A program made the position numbers and the translations under genes. Positions 1-12,781 of a stretch of 64,000 nucleotides of DNA are shown one piece after another; position 1 is the first letter of the stretch; each line of letters opens with the position of its first letter. This DNA comes from Diploscapter coronatus (taxonomy: Eukaryota > Nematoda > Chromadorea > Rhabditida > Rhabditidae): assembly GCA_964036155.1 (NCBI GenBank), contig OZ038422.1, positions 19,119,201-19,183,200 of the forward strand, in the 5' to 3' direction. A model generated the notes under the pieces. That model did no database searches, had not been told where the DNA came from, and saw nothing but the letters and a program-made list of their open reading frames with translations.

Positions 1-711
1 AGGAACTGAAATCGAATAGCTCCGCGAAGATATATAGAAAGATGATGAAAGAAAAATGTACCTGGAATAGGCTCAGGGGCAGGGGGCGGGGGTGGAGGAG
101 GAGGTGGAGAGCAACAAGGTACTGGATTTGCAATCAAACTACAGCAAATTGGAGACGGTCTAAACTATCCTCTGGTTCTTCATAGATATTTCAAAGTTCA
201 ACATCGTAAATCAAAGCATGATATGAGAAATCGATAACAACAATTCTTCTCCCATGATTTTGGCATCATCTTCATCACAAGTAGGGTGCACGAACTTCGA
301 CTCCGAAATTCGAAAGTTTTCAAATCAAAACTTCGTGCGCTTCTGATCACAAGACGAATTGCGAATAATAAAATGCATGTAAGGATAAAACCAGCCGAAG
401 AATATAATAAACCAATTTGTAGTTTAGAGAAAAAGTCGACCTAGGACTAGAGCAACAATCCCTGGGAGCAATAGGAACCGGAGGAGGGCCGCAACAAGTC
501 GGACAGACATTGCAAACTGACGGAGCACAACCGTCGTAATTGCAATGACGCTTCGATCGGGACACCATTAGTGCTGTCTAAATAGGGATGGAGGACGTAA
601 GATGCACCAAAATACGAAAAGTACCTGCTGTGGATGAGAGTCTTGGCTGTTTTTGCCGTAAACTGTGGAGGAGAAAAGGAGCGTGAAAGGAAGAAGCGAG
701 TTAGTCCTCAT
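1..711 (-). CDS. Secreted Cys/Pro-rich protein, 3' end beyond window
   Basis: Unrecognised gene read on the minus strand as exons 711-625, 577-441, 138-62 and 5-1, continuing past base 1. The ATG at 711 opens a short hydrophobic signal peptide (MRTNSLLPFTLLFSS). Exon 2 is cysteine-rich, with closely spaced Cys and CC pairs, and exon 3 is a polyproline run after a further CC. Phases close only if exon 3 uses the acceptor at 144-139, since the next AG would hit a stop. A signal peptide followed by Cys/Pro low complexity is seen in nematode cuticle-associated and ground-like proteins, but the part that would hold a ground-like domain is outside the window, so this is only a suggestion. A TATA box lies 70 bases upstream of the ATG. 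Confidence 0.6.
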
Positions 712-2202
712 TAAATGAGCGATGCTTGAATGGGGTTCGAAGTGAACGAACGAATGCCATTGGATCTGCCACAGATATCGCTTTTATAGTCCGGCACTTT
801 TTGGGGCCGTGTGAATCGGACTCGAGCATCGGCTGGACAAGATACATGAAACGCGGCAGCTGACAAGGACGGGAAGAGGAAAAAGGAGAGGAAAGGCAGC
901 GGACTGCCGGATCATGCTGGATGATGGCTGCCTGCTTTGGACAGTCTGTTTGCAGAGAGCGAGGTCGAACAGATCGCCGCCGCCAGATTGACGAGAGCCG
1001 GAACGAGAGATAGAAAAAAAGTGAAATAGGTTCCCGTGCTCATAATTCGTAGAAAAATATGATTATAGTGGGGGAACGTTGGTGAAAAAGGAAACCTGCA
1101 TCGCCAAAGATATCAATGATTTGTGTAGACAAATTTTTAGGCACAACTGTTGCTAAATAAATGTTTTCAAATCATAATTGACGTTTCACTACAAATTGAT
1201 CTTCTACAGCGATATTGATGTATATAATAATCATTTGATGACACATTTTCAACCGATCGTTTTTCATTTAAAAAACATGGAAGTTGTGATTCAACTAGTA
1301 ACAAATTCAAGCATAAGAATAATAGAAAGCCTATTTAAAATTAATATATTTGTAATATTGCCATATTACCAATGTTTTTCTTGCAATTTAGGAGATCTTC
1401 GATGTTTAAGGTTTTTTTTTAAATTTCTTTCAAGGTATAATTTATGGAAATATAACAGATTTTGTTTCTACCTTTTAAATGTCGTTGTGGTAAACTTCGA
1501 TGAAGAAGAAAAATCTTTAATGACAGATAAGTACACACCTCAAACACCTCATTTCAGTCACTATCTTCTCAGCGCGAAGGTAAAGATCTTCAGAGTATTC
1601 AATTATTCTCCTCTAGAAAACGAGATCCAGCAGCTGATTTTTAAATTCTTCGAAATTTCGACCTCCTCATTTTCTTCTCAAAAATTCTACTTCTTTATTA
1701 TCTCTGGCATTTGGTGCATATTTCATATATGGAATTGTGTGGCGTGAAACAACGAGAGCGGACGATTGAGAATTGAAATTGAAGAATGAAAATGGGGTGA
1801 GAAGGGAGAAAAGAAAAATGAAGAGATACAACTGAAGGATGACTGCCTCATATCGAAATACTGGCATATGATAATCTATGCAGTGCCGCAACCGGAAGGC
1901 GATTTCTCTCTCGATCCTCTCGAGTCTGTGTTTCTCTCTCTCTCTAACTCTACTTCGTTGTCAATCTCTCTTCTACTCCATTTCAATAGCAAAAAGTCGT
2001 TTGAATAACAGGAATTCGATTGGCCCCAAGCCGATTCTTGTCGATACTATTCAATCAGTCCCCGTCTCCCATTTTCCCATTCAACTATTTAGTTATTTAT
2101 CGTGATTTAGCACAGGTAAACACGATCTTTGCAATATTGGTTATTCGATTTTTTATCGATTTAGACTGTCTACGTTTGTCCAGTCCATAGATTTGACATC
2201 GA
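712..2202. other. Intergenic region between divergent genes
   Basis: Upstream sequence shared by the minus-strand Cys/Pro-rich gene and the plus-strand GTPase gene. The proximal part (780-1020) is purine-rich. 1140-1740 is AT-rich and contains a 189-codon open frame with biased, Phe/Ile/Tyr-heavy composition and no recognisable motif, which I do not call. 1900-1990 is a CT-rich stretch. No other feature is supported. Confidence 0.5.
781..788 (-). promoter_or_regulatory. TATA box of the Cys/Pro-rich gene
   Basis: TATAAAAG on the minus strand, 70 bases upstream of the ATG at 711. Spacing and orientation fit a core promoter with a short 5' leader. Confidence 0.5.
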
Positions 2203-5200
2203 ATGGGCCAGAAAAGCTCCAAACGGTCCCTAGCAGGGGAGGATCTGCCAAAAGTGGTCATAACAGGAGCGACTCCCCTGTCCTCTCCGAACGATCCTTC
2301 GGCGCCCTTTCCCCCAATTGCATTCGATCTTCGCAACAGGTCACTTTCTCATTCATCCACAGCTAATCGTTCTCTTTATCCGCTACGTTTCAGCTCTGTT
2401 CGATCTAGATCCGATTCATTTTCTCGTTCTCCGACAATTCAAAGGGCTCCTCCACCCACACCAATGCCGAGGTTAACCATTGAATGTTGTTGGTCAAGGA
2501 AGTTTGGAGCAAAGCAAAATTTATTAAATGAAAAACTTTCAATTGGTCTACACAATTTACCAACGGATCTGGATGAAATTTGAAAAATTGTTGTTCTTCG
2601 AAGCTCTCTAATAATTAGGCCTAGTTTCATCAGATCCTGTTTAGTGAACATTGACAAAGAATGCATGTCATCAAACAGAGGGCTCGAAATTGCAATTTTG
2701 AAAAACTCCGATTCGGAATAAAAATTGAATATTTTCACGACCCGAGATCGAAATAGGGATTTTAACTTGAAAGACTACGAAAAAATCGCTCACATTTCCC
2801 GTCTTCTATGCGCCTAACAATTGTGGATGCTTTCTAAATGCAAAATACTTAATGTTTAAAACGTATTTTAGTGCATAAATGATAAAAAAAAGTTAGTTTC
2901 GATTTTTCTTAAATCCCGAAAATTTCGTCCAAGATGATCCGGAACCAGATTGGAATTTCGAACACCCTTGATGCCAAACATCAGAAACTTTGTTTCCAAA
3001 CTTTTTTTTTTATCTGCGACGTTACTCCTCAATGTAATATAATTTACTAAAAAATTTGCAGCAGTGCAGTGAACTCGTCGTTTCCTTCTCGACGCAATTC
3101 AGGATCTCGTTCACCCTCTCCAGGTACACCTCGTCGTCACGTTTCCCCCCGAACTTCTCTCCTCTCACCCTCGTACAACCCCCCTCCCGTGCCTTCCCAG
3201 CCTCCCCCAATCGAGACGGGATTGAGCCCATTCGACGAACAGCCTACCACACCAAACAATAGAAGACGTAGCGAATTGCATAGCGAATCGACACGAGTAA
3301 AGAACCGACTATACGCATGCAAATGACCAGATTGATTGGTATGTATTGCAGAAGAGATTCGGAGAACATATTCTGGAAAGACTGGGCAGATCGCCCACTC
3401 CTCCACAAGTCGATGCAAATGACACGAGGATTCCAACCATTAAGGCTAAAAAATTCTTAGCGATAAACAAAGTAAGTGAAAAAGATTCTATTGGGTTATT
3501 TTGCATATAAGTCCTGTCCGAACTTTTGAAAATTCTATATCACTGACACAGATTGATGAAGCTAAATGGGGTTTTCAGTGGTAAAACTAATTTGATTTGG
3601 GTCTTCATTCCATACCATCTTTGACTCCGTCACCTTATAAACTACGCGTAAAAATCGAGCAGAATGGAAAATGAGCCCTTTTAGAAAATCACTCGTGAAA
3701 ATTTTCGTGAACTGTAGAGTGCATGAGTAGAACCTTAGAATATGCTAAATTGAATCGAAAACTCATGTTTTTCTCAGATGAGCAGAGCCTTAAATAAACA
3801 ACAAAAATACCCTTCTAAATTGCTGCATATTATTATTTTCGCGTAGTTTGCAAAGTGAAGGAGTCAACAATTGTATGCAATGAAAGCCCAAGTTAAGCTG
3901 GTTCTATCACTGAAACCCTAATTTTGGTTTCGTGAATCTATGTTAGAGACATAAAATTTTCAAAAATTAGGGCAGAACTTATACAACAACTCAATACTAA
4001 TGTAAGGTAATATTGATAGTTACAGAACAGGATATCACAATATGATTCTGCACTAGACACTCTAACAAGGGAGCGGCGACGCAAGAATGATTCTGAAACT
4101 AGCACAGTAGGAAGTTTATCGTGAAACTGCACATTTTTCGAATATAATTCAGAGTGTAGATGAGTCTCGGTCGCTAGCCGAAAATCCGCTATACAGCCCG
4201 TTGACCGATTTTTCATTCCAAAGTGCCCTCAGTTATAACAAAGGAGTTTATCCTGTTGAACAGGTAACGATCATGAGCGTGAAAAATTGATTTAGAAAAC
4301 TCGAGTCTTAATCGACTTTAACGATTATGGTTTCGAATTCGATTTCGACAAATCTAGCATTGAATTTCCGATTATAGAATTTACAAGCTTTAAGTTTAGC
4401 ATGGTTATGATAACGATTATCTTTAGAGACTCAATTAGTTTTTCGTTTAGCACAAGACGAACATCGCCATTTGTGGCAGGAAAGGGTCTGGCAAATCAGC
4501 TCTTATTAATGCATTACGAGGTCTGAATCATTCTGATCCACAAGCAGCTGGAAGAAACCCCTGTGATTCTGTTGAACCATTCAGGTTACGATACGTTAAT
4601 AAATTCAATAAAACACTTCAAATTTTCAGATTTATAGAGGAAGAATTGCAACAAACCGTTTTGTGGGAAATGGCCTATCCGCGACTTCTCCGAGTCACTG
4701 ATATTTACGATAGAAATCAGACATTCAATCGATATTACGAGTCTGTCTATTAGCATCATAAAAGTGAAATGTCAATTGCAGTGATCACAAACTTTCATCC
4801 TTCCGTTGCATTCTTATTCTATTGCCAGATGGGTGTCCCTCGGATGACGACATTGTCCTTGCTAGAGTCGCCAAAGCTCGGTAACAAACAGATCAATTTG
4901 AATGAAAATGTTACCCTGATTAGTACAAATTGGTGCTGCATTAGTAAGTATGAATCTAAAGTTGTGCATTACACAATACAGCTGTCTTTGTCGTTTTCAC
5001 TTAATGAAATCTTAGCTTTTCCGGCACTTTCTAGGTTTTTAGTTTGTTTTCTTTGTTCATCGAACTGAATTATTCCCAAACTAACAAAAATCGCGAAAAT
5101 CGTTCTAATAAAACCAGAAATTAAATTAATAGTGCAAATTGGAAGAAGCCAATTTGTATGCAAAGCTCAAAAGCAGCGTTGGCGTTCTCACTGTAAACGC

Positions 5201-7687
5201 TACGCCAATTTATACTAGACGAGGTAACGTGAAATGATAAAAATTTCTACTCAGACGAAACGAAGTCAAATTTCTTCTGACAAAAACCGACGAAGAGTTG
5301 GATGCGGAATGCAGAGAAAGTGGAAGGAGACTCGATGAAAATGTCAAGAAGGAATTCGAGGCTAGAGGTTGGTTGATAATGTCAAATTATCAAAATACGC
5401 GTTTCTTTAGCCAGAGGAATTTTGGAGAAGCGAATAACGACTAGGGGAAAGATTCTAATCGACCTCGATGCCTGGTTCATCAGTTCGCACGTCATCAAGA
5501 GTCTTCTCACTGGAAAAACCAAGTAAATAATTCAAGTAGATTTCTTTCGGAATTTCAGATTATATTTTCAGCTACATTCACTACAGAATGGATGAAACTA
5601 AATTGTTACGATTACTCGATCTAAGAGAGAACTGTCATGCCGAACTTGATATGATGCTCAAAGAACAGGTTGGTGGCCATTAGCGTCCCAATAAATTACT
5701 CGAAATGAGAGATAAACTAAATTCTGATTTGGATTTCGCTCAGATTCTGAAAATGTTCAGAGTTATTTAATTGAAAGTCTTCTCAAAATCCAATTTCGTA
5801 TCATTCTTGTTCGACAATTTTTGAGCTGTATCCCCTACTTTCATAGTAGAAATTTTCTTCTCTTTTTATTTCAATAAAATTCTGAAAATTTGTAGAGAGC
5901 ATTGAGAAGTCGACGGACTAGTTTGGATAGTACGAGCAAGTATCAACAAGTTATTGCACAGGTATATTGGAATCATTTGATCTTCATAAATTTGATTTTT
6001 GTTCAAGTTCCAAGGTGAATCACCACTTCTACGGATGAGGAAGAATGACAAAATCGAGAAATGTACGGTTCTGGCTGATGCTGGTTTCGAAATTCTCTAC
6101 GGCACAGATGACAGAGTGTTCGCTAATTTCGAACCAAAGACGACTGTTATAAGAACTGGAAAAGTATGATGTTTAGAAAAAAAATCATAAATCAACACTA
6201 AACAATAAAGTAGAGTTCAAAATATTTTATATAACTTTATGTTTTTGTTCCGCTGGCACATCCATTTTAGATGACCGATTCGGTTGAAAATGTTCATATA
6301 TTTAGGGATGAAAAACTTATTATGCTAAGGTCCAAAATAAACACTATTATAGCGCGATAAGCTAGTGCATTATTACATTCAGCTACTTATAATATGTTAC
6401 AGGCTATCCTAGACTTTTCTTTTCTCTAGAATATGAAAATCTATCAGTTTTTTAAACGGATCGGTGCATCGTAAGTAGATGAAAAATAGAATCAAAAATT
6501 AAAAAATGTTGCGAAACTTATGAGCGCCACTGATTCAAAATCAATCTAAAATATTCGTGTATTCTCTCAACTATTTCAGACCACATTCAACTACGGCTTC
6601 ATTGGAAAGAAGAAAGTTGGCAAGAGTTCGCTGATCAACGCGATGCGAGGAATGACGCCCAAACATCCACTTGCTGCTGGAAAAGTTGAACTTCATTTAA
6701 ATCCTCAAGGAACATTTCTTCTTTAGAGCAACACGAAAAAGAATCCGATTGAGAGATTCGACTTCGAAGACGAACTTCTGCATTACAACGTGAAGCTGTG
6801 GGAAATGCATTATCCTAGTCATGTCAATCACTTCTTCGAATTCATCGAGTAATTTTTACGAATCACTCGAACTATCTAATAGTCGAAACGATTTAGCCGT
6901 CACGATATTTCTTCCTTCACTGCACTTTTCATAGTTCTCGATTCATCGAAGCCTTCCTCCGAGGATTTGGCATTCGCTAAAATTGCCTTTCGACGAAACA
7001 CTTCAGTATGAAATGGTTTTTTTTCAAATTAGTAGTAGGGATTCAGATAGTGTTTCTAATCAACAAATGTGATCGACGTTTGCTGGAAAGGAGCCGAACA
7101 GACGAAAGACCGATAAATGATTCTCTCAAGAAGGAAATTGTTGACAAATGTAAGCCTTCATGGACTCTGCATTTTCGGTGAAATAACTATGAGAGAAATA
7201 AGCGCATTTATTGAGAGATAAAAGCAGGGTTCTAACAGCCTGGCCCGTATTTTGCGAGTCGGGCCAGGTTTCGGGCCGATAATTTTTGGCCCGTTAGAAC
7301 CCTGAATAAAAATATGCACCAAGCAATTCCCTGCAGAGTTTTTAAATTTGAGTATTGAACCGATTTGACAAAGCATTGGGAAGTGATGCAGCTGAACTAT
7401 GTGGCAGAGTGCAAGCATTTCTCGTTTCTGCTCCTGTTCTATTGGCACTCAGATTAGGTAATGAAAAATACTGATGAAATAATCATTTGGAGTAAATTCC
7501 AGGTCAACTACGAGCCAGCCAATTCATTTTGCATGAAAGAGCTGTTTTCGATTTTCTAAAGCAAAAGCGAATGATCGCTGAGATTCTGGAGACTGGTCCA
7601 AAGGATCAGGAAGAGTTATTAGAGAACGATCAACTGGACACCGTTGGGGTTTTACCAGAAGAAATTTGGCACGAAGCAAGATCATAA
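2203..7687 (+). CDS. Tandem P-loop GTPase-like protein, IRG-like, N-myristoylated
   Basis: Seventeen exons sum to 2241 bases (746 residues). First and last exons are 2203-2471 and 7503-7687. The N terminus MGQKSS fits an N-myristoylation signal and is followed by about 160 Ser/Pro/Arg-rich residues. Two homologous nucleotide-binding domains follow. Domain 1 starts near 4451 with the P-loop GRKGSGKS and ends with TKTD near 5270. Domain 2 starts near 6580 with GKKKVGKSS and ends with NKCD near 7060. Both carry an intron at the same phase after the third motif, so an internal duplication is likely. At the expected DxxG (G3) position both have W-E-M-x-Y-P, so classical GTP hydrolysis is doubtful. 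Domain layout resembles immunity-related (IRG) GTPases, but that assignment is inferred from motifs only. A helical segment follows each domain. Confidence 0.8.
7225..7304. mobile_element. hAT-like MITE in intron of the GTPase gene
   Basis: 80-base palindromic element with perfect 12-base terminal inverted repeats (CAGGGTTCTAAC) and GC-rich internal palindromes. Flanks GATAAAAG and AATAAAAA match at 6 of 8 positions, consistent with a decayed 8-base target duplication. Confidence 0.6.
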
Positions 7688-8181
7688 AGATGATAGTTCA
7701 CTATTTAATTTTTATCGACAAAATTATGCCACTATAATCAATTTTTCAAAATACCTTATCAAAATAAATTATATTTTCATGTAGTAACAATCCAAATTTA
7801 CCATATGTTAAATCTTATCTATTTCAATTAGAAAGTGCAGGCTCTGTCCCTTTGCAAAAGCGCGGCAGTGCATTATTTTTGTTCAGGATTTGAACACATT
7901 CAAACGACTGTAAACCTTTAAAATCGTCATTTCTCCCACCATTTCTCGTTTATTAGAGAAAGTGAGCGACAAGGATTCGCAAAAGAAGTAACCAGTAATG
8001 AGTCAAAATGGGCTCATTTCTTGCTAGCTAATTCCTATATATGATGTAAATAATTTCTCAAATCATATCTGTCATTACATCATTCATGTTTTTATTAAAT
8101 AGTAATAATAATGAAAGTAGCATAATTTTTGTTTGTTATATGGACAGTAATTACATGTAGAGCTTTTCTTGTGATGATCTA
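7688..8181. other. Convergent 3' intergenic region
   Basis: AT-rich gap between the stop of the plus-strand GTPase gene and the stop of the minus-strand cysteine-synthase-like gene. Poly(A)-signal-like AATAAA occurs soon after the first stop (about 7763). Nothing else is supported. Confidence 0.4.
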
Positions 8182-10994
8182 TCAGGAGTGTCTGAACATC
8201 GGACAGTTACGATCTTGTGCCAGAGATAGAGGATCCCAGCCAAGAGTTAGACTTTCGTTCACTGCATTGACCCAGCAATCGTAACCCTAAGCAGCAATTC
8301 GTGATAATGAAGTTAACAAAATAGCAAACAACTATGGATTGTTAACTCACCGAATAGCCACCGTATCTAGTAAATCGAGATCCGATCCATATTTTGTTGA
8401 GATACGTATCCTTGTATGGGTAAGAGTTGTCAGATTTGATAACAACAATTGTCAGAAATTCGACAGGTCTTGTGTTTGTGGCGGCAAGAATCAGAGCTGA
8501 GAGAAATCCAGCACTAGTGCTCGGTCCAGCTCGGAATCCTCTCTCATTCAGCACTTGCATCGCTGCAACTATTGCTAGATCCGGCAATTTGATGATTCGA
8601 TCAATTACATCTCGGCGAAAACTAAATTGATTCTTTACTCTTTGATCGAAACACAATTCAAATTCTTTTTAGTACTTCATAACTTTTAAACGAGGATTTT
8701 CTGATTACAAATAATAATACTAGTTGAATGAAATAAAGCATAATCTGATTATATCTCATTTCATATTCTGGCAGGCAAAAGTTCATGCATCGGCTCATTG
8801 GCATGATAATTCACTTCAAATCTTTGTAATATGAAAAGAAGTCGCATGACAACTCAATATTGTGTCCGTTCGATCGTTGATGAAAATGATAAATGTTGCA
8901 TTTTGAAGATTTAAACGAATGGCCATTTCCCGAGTGCGCCATGCACATTATCCTACGACAATTTTCTATCATTTCAATTGGAAGAGACGTAAGATAATGT
9001 GCATTTGTGTACCCACGAAATACTCATTGATTTAATGTTCAAAATTCGATATTTCTCATTATCATCAAGTAGTCGGACGTCCACAATAGCTGATAAATAA
9101 AATAGTTTCACTGACCTGGTATTGTTTCCATATTTAAGAGGACCGAGCAGAGCATTTCCCATTTCCGGAATGGAAGGCAGATGCCAATGAGCCGCACCGC
9201 TCTCATCCTCGAAACTTCCGTGCACAGCGTAGTCATAATAAAGACTAAAATTAAGATGCCTAATAGCATTGCATTGCCCTGCAAAAATATCTTCAACCTG
9301 TGCTGACTGTCGACAGCAACAATTTCGGTGTGGACCGGCCATCTTCTCGCCCCATTTCCAATCGACGAAACCAGCTGACCTCAACAAATATGCGGGTTAT
9401 TTTCGTCCATTCAATTGCATCATACCAGTGCCTAGAGGGGCAATGAAGTAATCAATGTTTGTGATATTCTCCTCGTCTCTCAACTGATGCATTGTTTCAT
9501 CAAAGAGGTTGATACTCTTATGACGAAACCCTGTCGGGTCTGCAATCAATCAAGTGCATGCAATACCAATTCGAGAGTTAAAATAGACCTCTGAAAAATT
9601 GCTCCGAATAGGCAAGATTGCCGATAGAATTGATGTAGAAACCAAAGGGGTCGATTTTTGCGGCTTCTCGAGGGTGCGATTGCCTCAAATGAGATAGTGT
9701 TCAAAACAGAACAGTGAAATGAAATTGGCAGGCACGCAAATGACACCTGTAGCTATAAAGGAGTATGCCTGGAAAACATTGAAGGTCTTATATTCCTCAA
9801 CATCATAAACAATATTCAAAGTGCCAGACTAAATACGCCATGGCTTGGTTTCTTTCGAGCTATTCAAGACACTATCATCTATTTTGTCCTCCTCAGAAAG
9901 AGTAGAAAACAGTAAACGTGTTGCAGAAACTACTTGAATAACTCAAACGACAAAAAGAAATTGAATATTCTTTGTTAGTTTACAACTAGAACTGTATGTG
10001 ATGCGAAGGAAGAAGTTATAGGGAATTCTTTTTAGTTCTTCAGATATTGTAGTTATAACAAGCGTCATGTTTATGGTGATTTCATTTCATCCGAAACTGA
10101 TTTAATATATTCACATATATTCAAGGATACCTACAGCCTCGATGAATCAACGCGCACGACTTTCACTCCCATCTGGGATACTTTAGCGATTTTGTCGAAG
10201 GCAACGTCGATTGGCACATAGATTGTGCAGTGATGAATGGCTAGGACTCGCATGTAATAGGCCAAGGCCAGAGCTGAGTTGCCACCCAACGAGCCATCAT
10301 AAACATGCACATCTAAAGTGGAATCAACATTTTATAATATAGCAATTACAAGTTAGGGATCGGATGTGTTTTATGAAATGGAATAAAAATCACGTTATGT
10401 GGAGATTAAAATAAATTTTGGCAAACTTATAGTATTGGAAGTCACTAATAAGATGCCAAGTTTCAGGTAAATAAGTTAATGAGAGCAGATGAATCAGTTA
10501 TAACCGAACTCGTATTTGATTCCGAACTTTGGCTAGCTACTTTTTAGTAAAATGATTAGAATTGCCTCTAGTCAAATGGCCCTGCCACAATGCCCACATA
10601 ACCAGGGACCAGAATGATCGGTGATAGTGCGATTCTGATGGCCACGTTGCCTCATTCTTGAATAGAATGTCCACGCTAGGATTTCCGTCGTAGTTGAATG
10701 GCATCTGAATCAACTTGCGCGGTGAGTTCATGCTTGATTCGTTCAAACCAATGGAGTTCGCCTCCACGTTCGCCGTTCCGCGAACATCCGCTTGACAGAT
10801 TCATGGAACCAGCTGGAGTCTAGCCTGCCTGTGTTATGTCAATCGTTAATACAACGATGTGGTGATTGTTTATCTGCAGATCGACACTAACCTTTCTTCA
10901 ATACCTGGACAGCTGGGGCGCTAGTCAAAGGAGCTAGAGGGAGTGCGAAATTGATTGAACAGAAAAGAAGCAAAAGCTGGGAGAATAGTGTCAT
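8182..10994 (-). CDS. Secreted cysteine-synthase-like protein lacking the PLP lysine
   Basis: Ten exons (10994-10892, 10828-10749, 10704-10566, 10312-10135, 9683-9589, 9539-9426, 9379-9298, 9244-9116, 8621-8351, 8286-8182) sum to 1296 bases, 431 residues. A signal peptide (MTLFSQLLLLF) precedes a fold-type II PLP-enzyme domain of the nematode cysteine-synthase-like kind: RRTPL, FKNEA, VYDGSLGGNSA, then P-T-G-F-R-H-K-S-I-N-L-F and GTGQLVSS. In O-acetylserine sulfhydrylases the cofactor lysine lies in N-P-x-x-S-x-K-D-R; here the aligned stretch is W-P-S-E-S-H-Y-H-R, so Lys is Tyr. The phosphate-binding GTGGT is GTGQL. I infer a secreted pseudoenzyme. The intron after 10566 appears to start with GC rather than GT. 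A C-terminal extension of about 60 residues follows the domain. Confidence 0.8.
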
Positions 10995-11367
10995 TTGGGC
11001 AGAGGAACTGTAAAAATGGAATGAAAACCGAGAAGAGAAGACAACAGTGACAAAAGTAGGTGATGGTAAAGCAGTTTAACAGTCTCGGGTATCAGCAAGA
11101 ACCGGGGCAGACAGGTCAGGTGAAAGGGGAGAGGGGGAAGCTGCCAAACTGCTTGAAGGCCACGCAGTTCCGTTGTTATCCGCCTCATTTCTTATCCTCT
11201 CTCATCTCTGCATTCACGCTGTCTCAGCAGATAGCGTTCTTCCCTCTCATCAAACATTTTATAATTGATTCCAACTGAAGCGCAAAATATAACTATTTAT
11301 GCATTTTTTTCGTTTCAATGAACACCATAAAACATATCATCACAGCAAAGTGTAGCGATTATTATTT

Positions 11368-12264
11368 CTAATAGAAATATGTAAATAATATCTCCGTTCC
11401 CTGTAGCATTAAATCGTCTTCGTTCATCATCAAATAGTACAGACTGCGTTCAGACATTTGGTATAAAGGTAAGAAAGCCTAAAATTATCAACACATGACA
11501 AAAGTCAGTCGATTTTAGTTCTCACCAATGCCAATCCAACATCGAAATTAGTCATAGCCCGGAAAACCTCGCCGGATTCGAACATTTCAACGAGCTTGTG
11601 ACTTGCAGAAACAACCTAGAAAGCGTTTACTTCATTGCTAGATTGAAATTTCAACCAATTATTAGATTACCTCTTCATCCTTCAATCCACGAAGTGCCGC
11701 CTTCACATGTGTAGCAAATCTATTGAACGTTTCCTGTATACAAATTTTAACAGTGAAGACCAAGCCCATAAATAAATGAAAGTGACAGAAACAAAACTGA
11801 TCTTACTAATTGTGGGCAATATCCGAAAACTCGTGAAACCCCTGCGCGTCCCTCACATCGTGTATAATGAAGGAAACATAAGTGTTTCACGATCTTTGAT
11901 ACTGATCACGCTATAAGAATGATTTCTGTTTCTGTCGATTTCATTTCCACATGGGCCTGATGAAGATTTAAAAGGGTCGAATTTACCTCAACGTCGGAAT
12001 TCTTTGCCAAATAATTCTGGAAATTTGCCCATAATTCACTGCTTGACTTGTTCTTAGCCTCCGGGAAACCATAGTGATCAGGCGCACTTTCATATATGGC
12101 CTAATTTACAAATGCTGAAGTTCGAATATCATGCAAGAAATTACCTTCATTGCCTGTTGGAGGAATAACTCGATGCTTATTCGATATTCACTATCCAGAA
12201 TTGTTTGTGCAGATAAAGCATTTTGAAATAAAATGCACGTACAAATGAATAGGATGTAGAGCAT
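11368..12264 (-). CDS. Small secreted helical protein, family unknown
   Basis: Five exons (12264-12145, 12100-11987, 11733-11671, 11615-11526, 11478-11368) give 498 bases, 165 residues. All junctions are phase 0. The start at 12264 is chosen because it yields a clear signal peptide (MLYILFICTCILFQNALSA, cleavage expected before QT). The mature part is predicted mostly helical, with charged and aromatic residues and few cysteines. I recognise no family. It lies 373 bases upstream of the cysteine-synthase-like gene on the same strand and is divergent from the nicotinic receptor gene. A longer open frame upstream of this ATG runs in another frame and is not needed. Confidence 0.65.
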
Positions 12265-12781
12265 ATTTGCTGACAGACAACTAACGGAGAGGTGACACTA
12301 TTTGATGCCATTTTAATGACTGTCTCACTCACATTTGCAGATAAAAAGACCAAATCGGAACCCGATTGAATGTACCGAAGTGAGGCAGATTGAAATCTGA
12401 CAAACGGATAGAGTAGAGCATTAGTCATAGTCGTCATTTTGTGCTTGGATTAAATTGCTCTTTCTTCTTCGAATCTTATTTTTAAAGCGAAATCTGAAAT
12501 CTAATCAAAAACGCACATCTTCGGATGTGAGCATAGGAAAACCGCATCTTCCAACTCTAACCTAACTCTCATGCTTTCTTCCTCTGCGCATTCTCTAGGG
12601 TCTTGTCTATTTCGCTCATTTCGATGCCTTTTTCAGCATTTCAATTGTCTTCCTCCCCTCTCTTCCCTTGTCATTCCCTCTGCTTCCTTCCCCTCTCCAA
12701 TCCATATTCCTCTTGCTCCTCTTCTTCTTCTTCTTCTCCTGCAGCTCTTCTCATTCATTCTTCTGATTCCCTCTATCTGCC
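12265..12781. other. Divergent promoter region
   Basis: Shared upstream region of the small secreted gene (-) and the nicotinic receptor gene (+). 12560-12780 is a CT-rich tract, the probable outron or leader of the receptor gene. No TATA box is obvious. Confidence 0.4.

Noticed and set aside
1178..1747. 189-codon open frame on the plus strand
   Set aside because: Strongly AT-driven composition (Phe, Ile, Tyr, Asn), no motif and no good start context. It lies in an intergenic region and looks like chance.
10704..10748. Apparent frameshift or 35-base micro-intron in the cysteine-synthase-like gene
   Set aside because: The acceptor GATTCAG nine bases further on gives a normal 44-base intron with the same phase.
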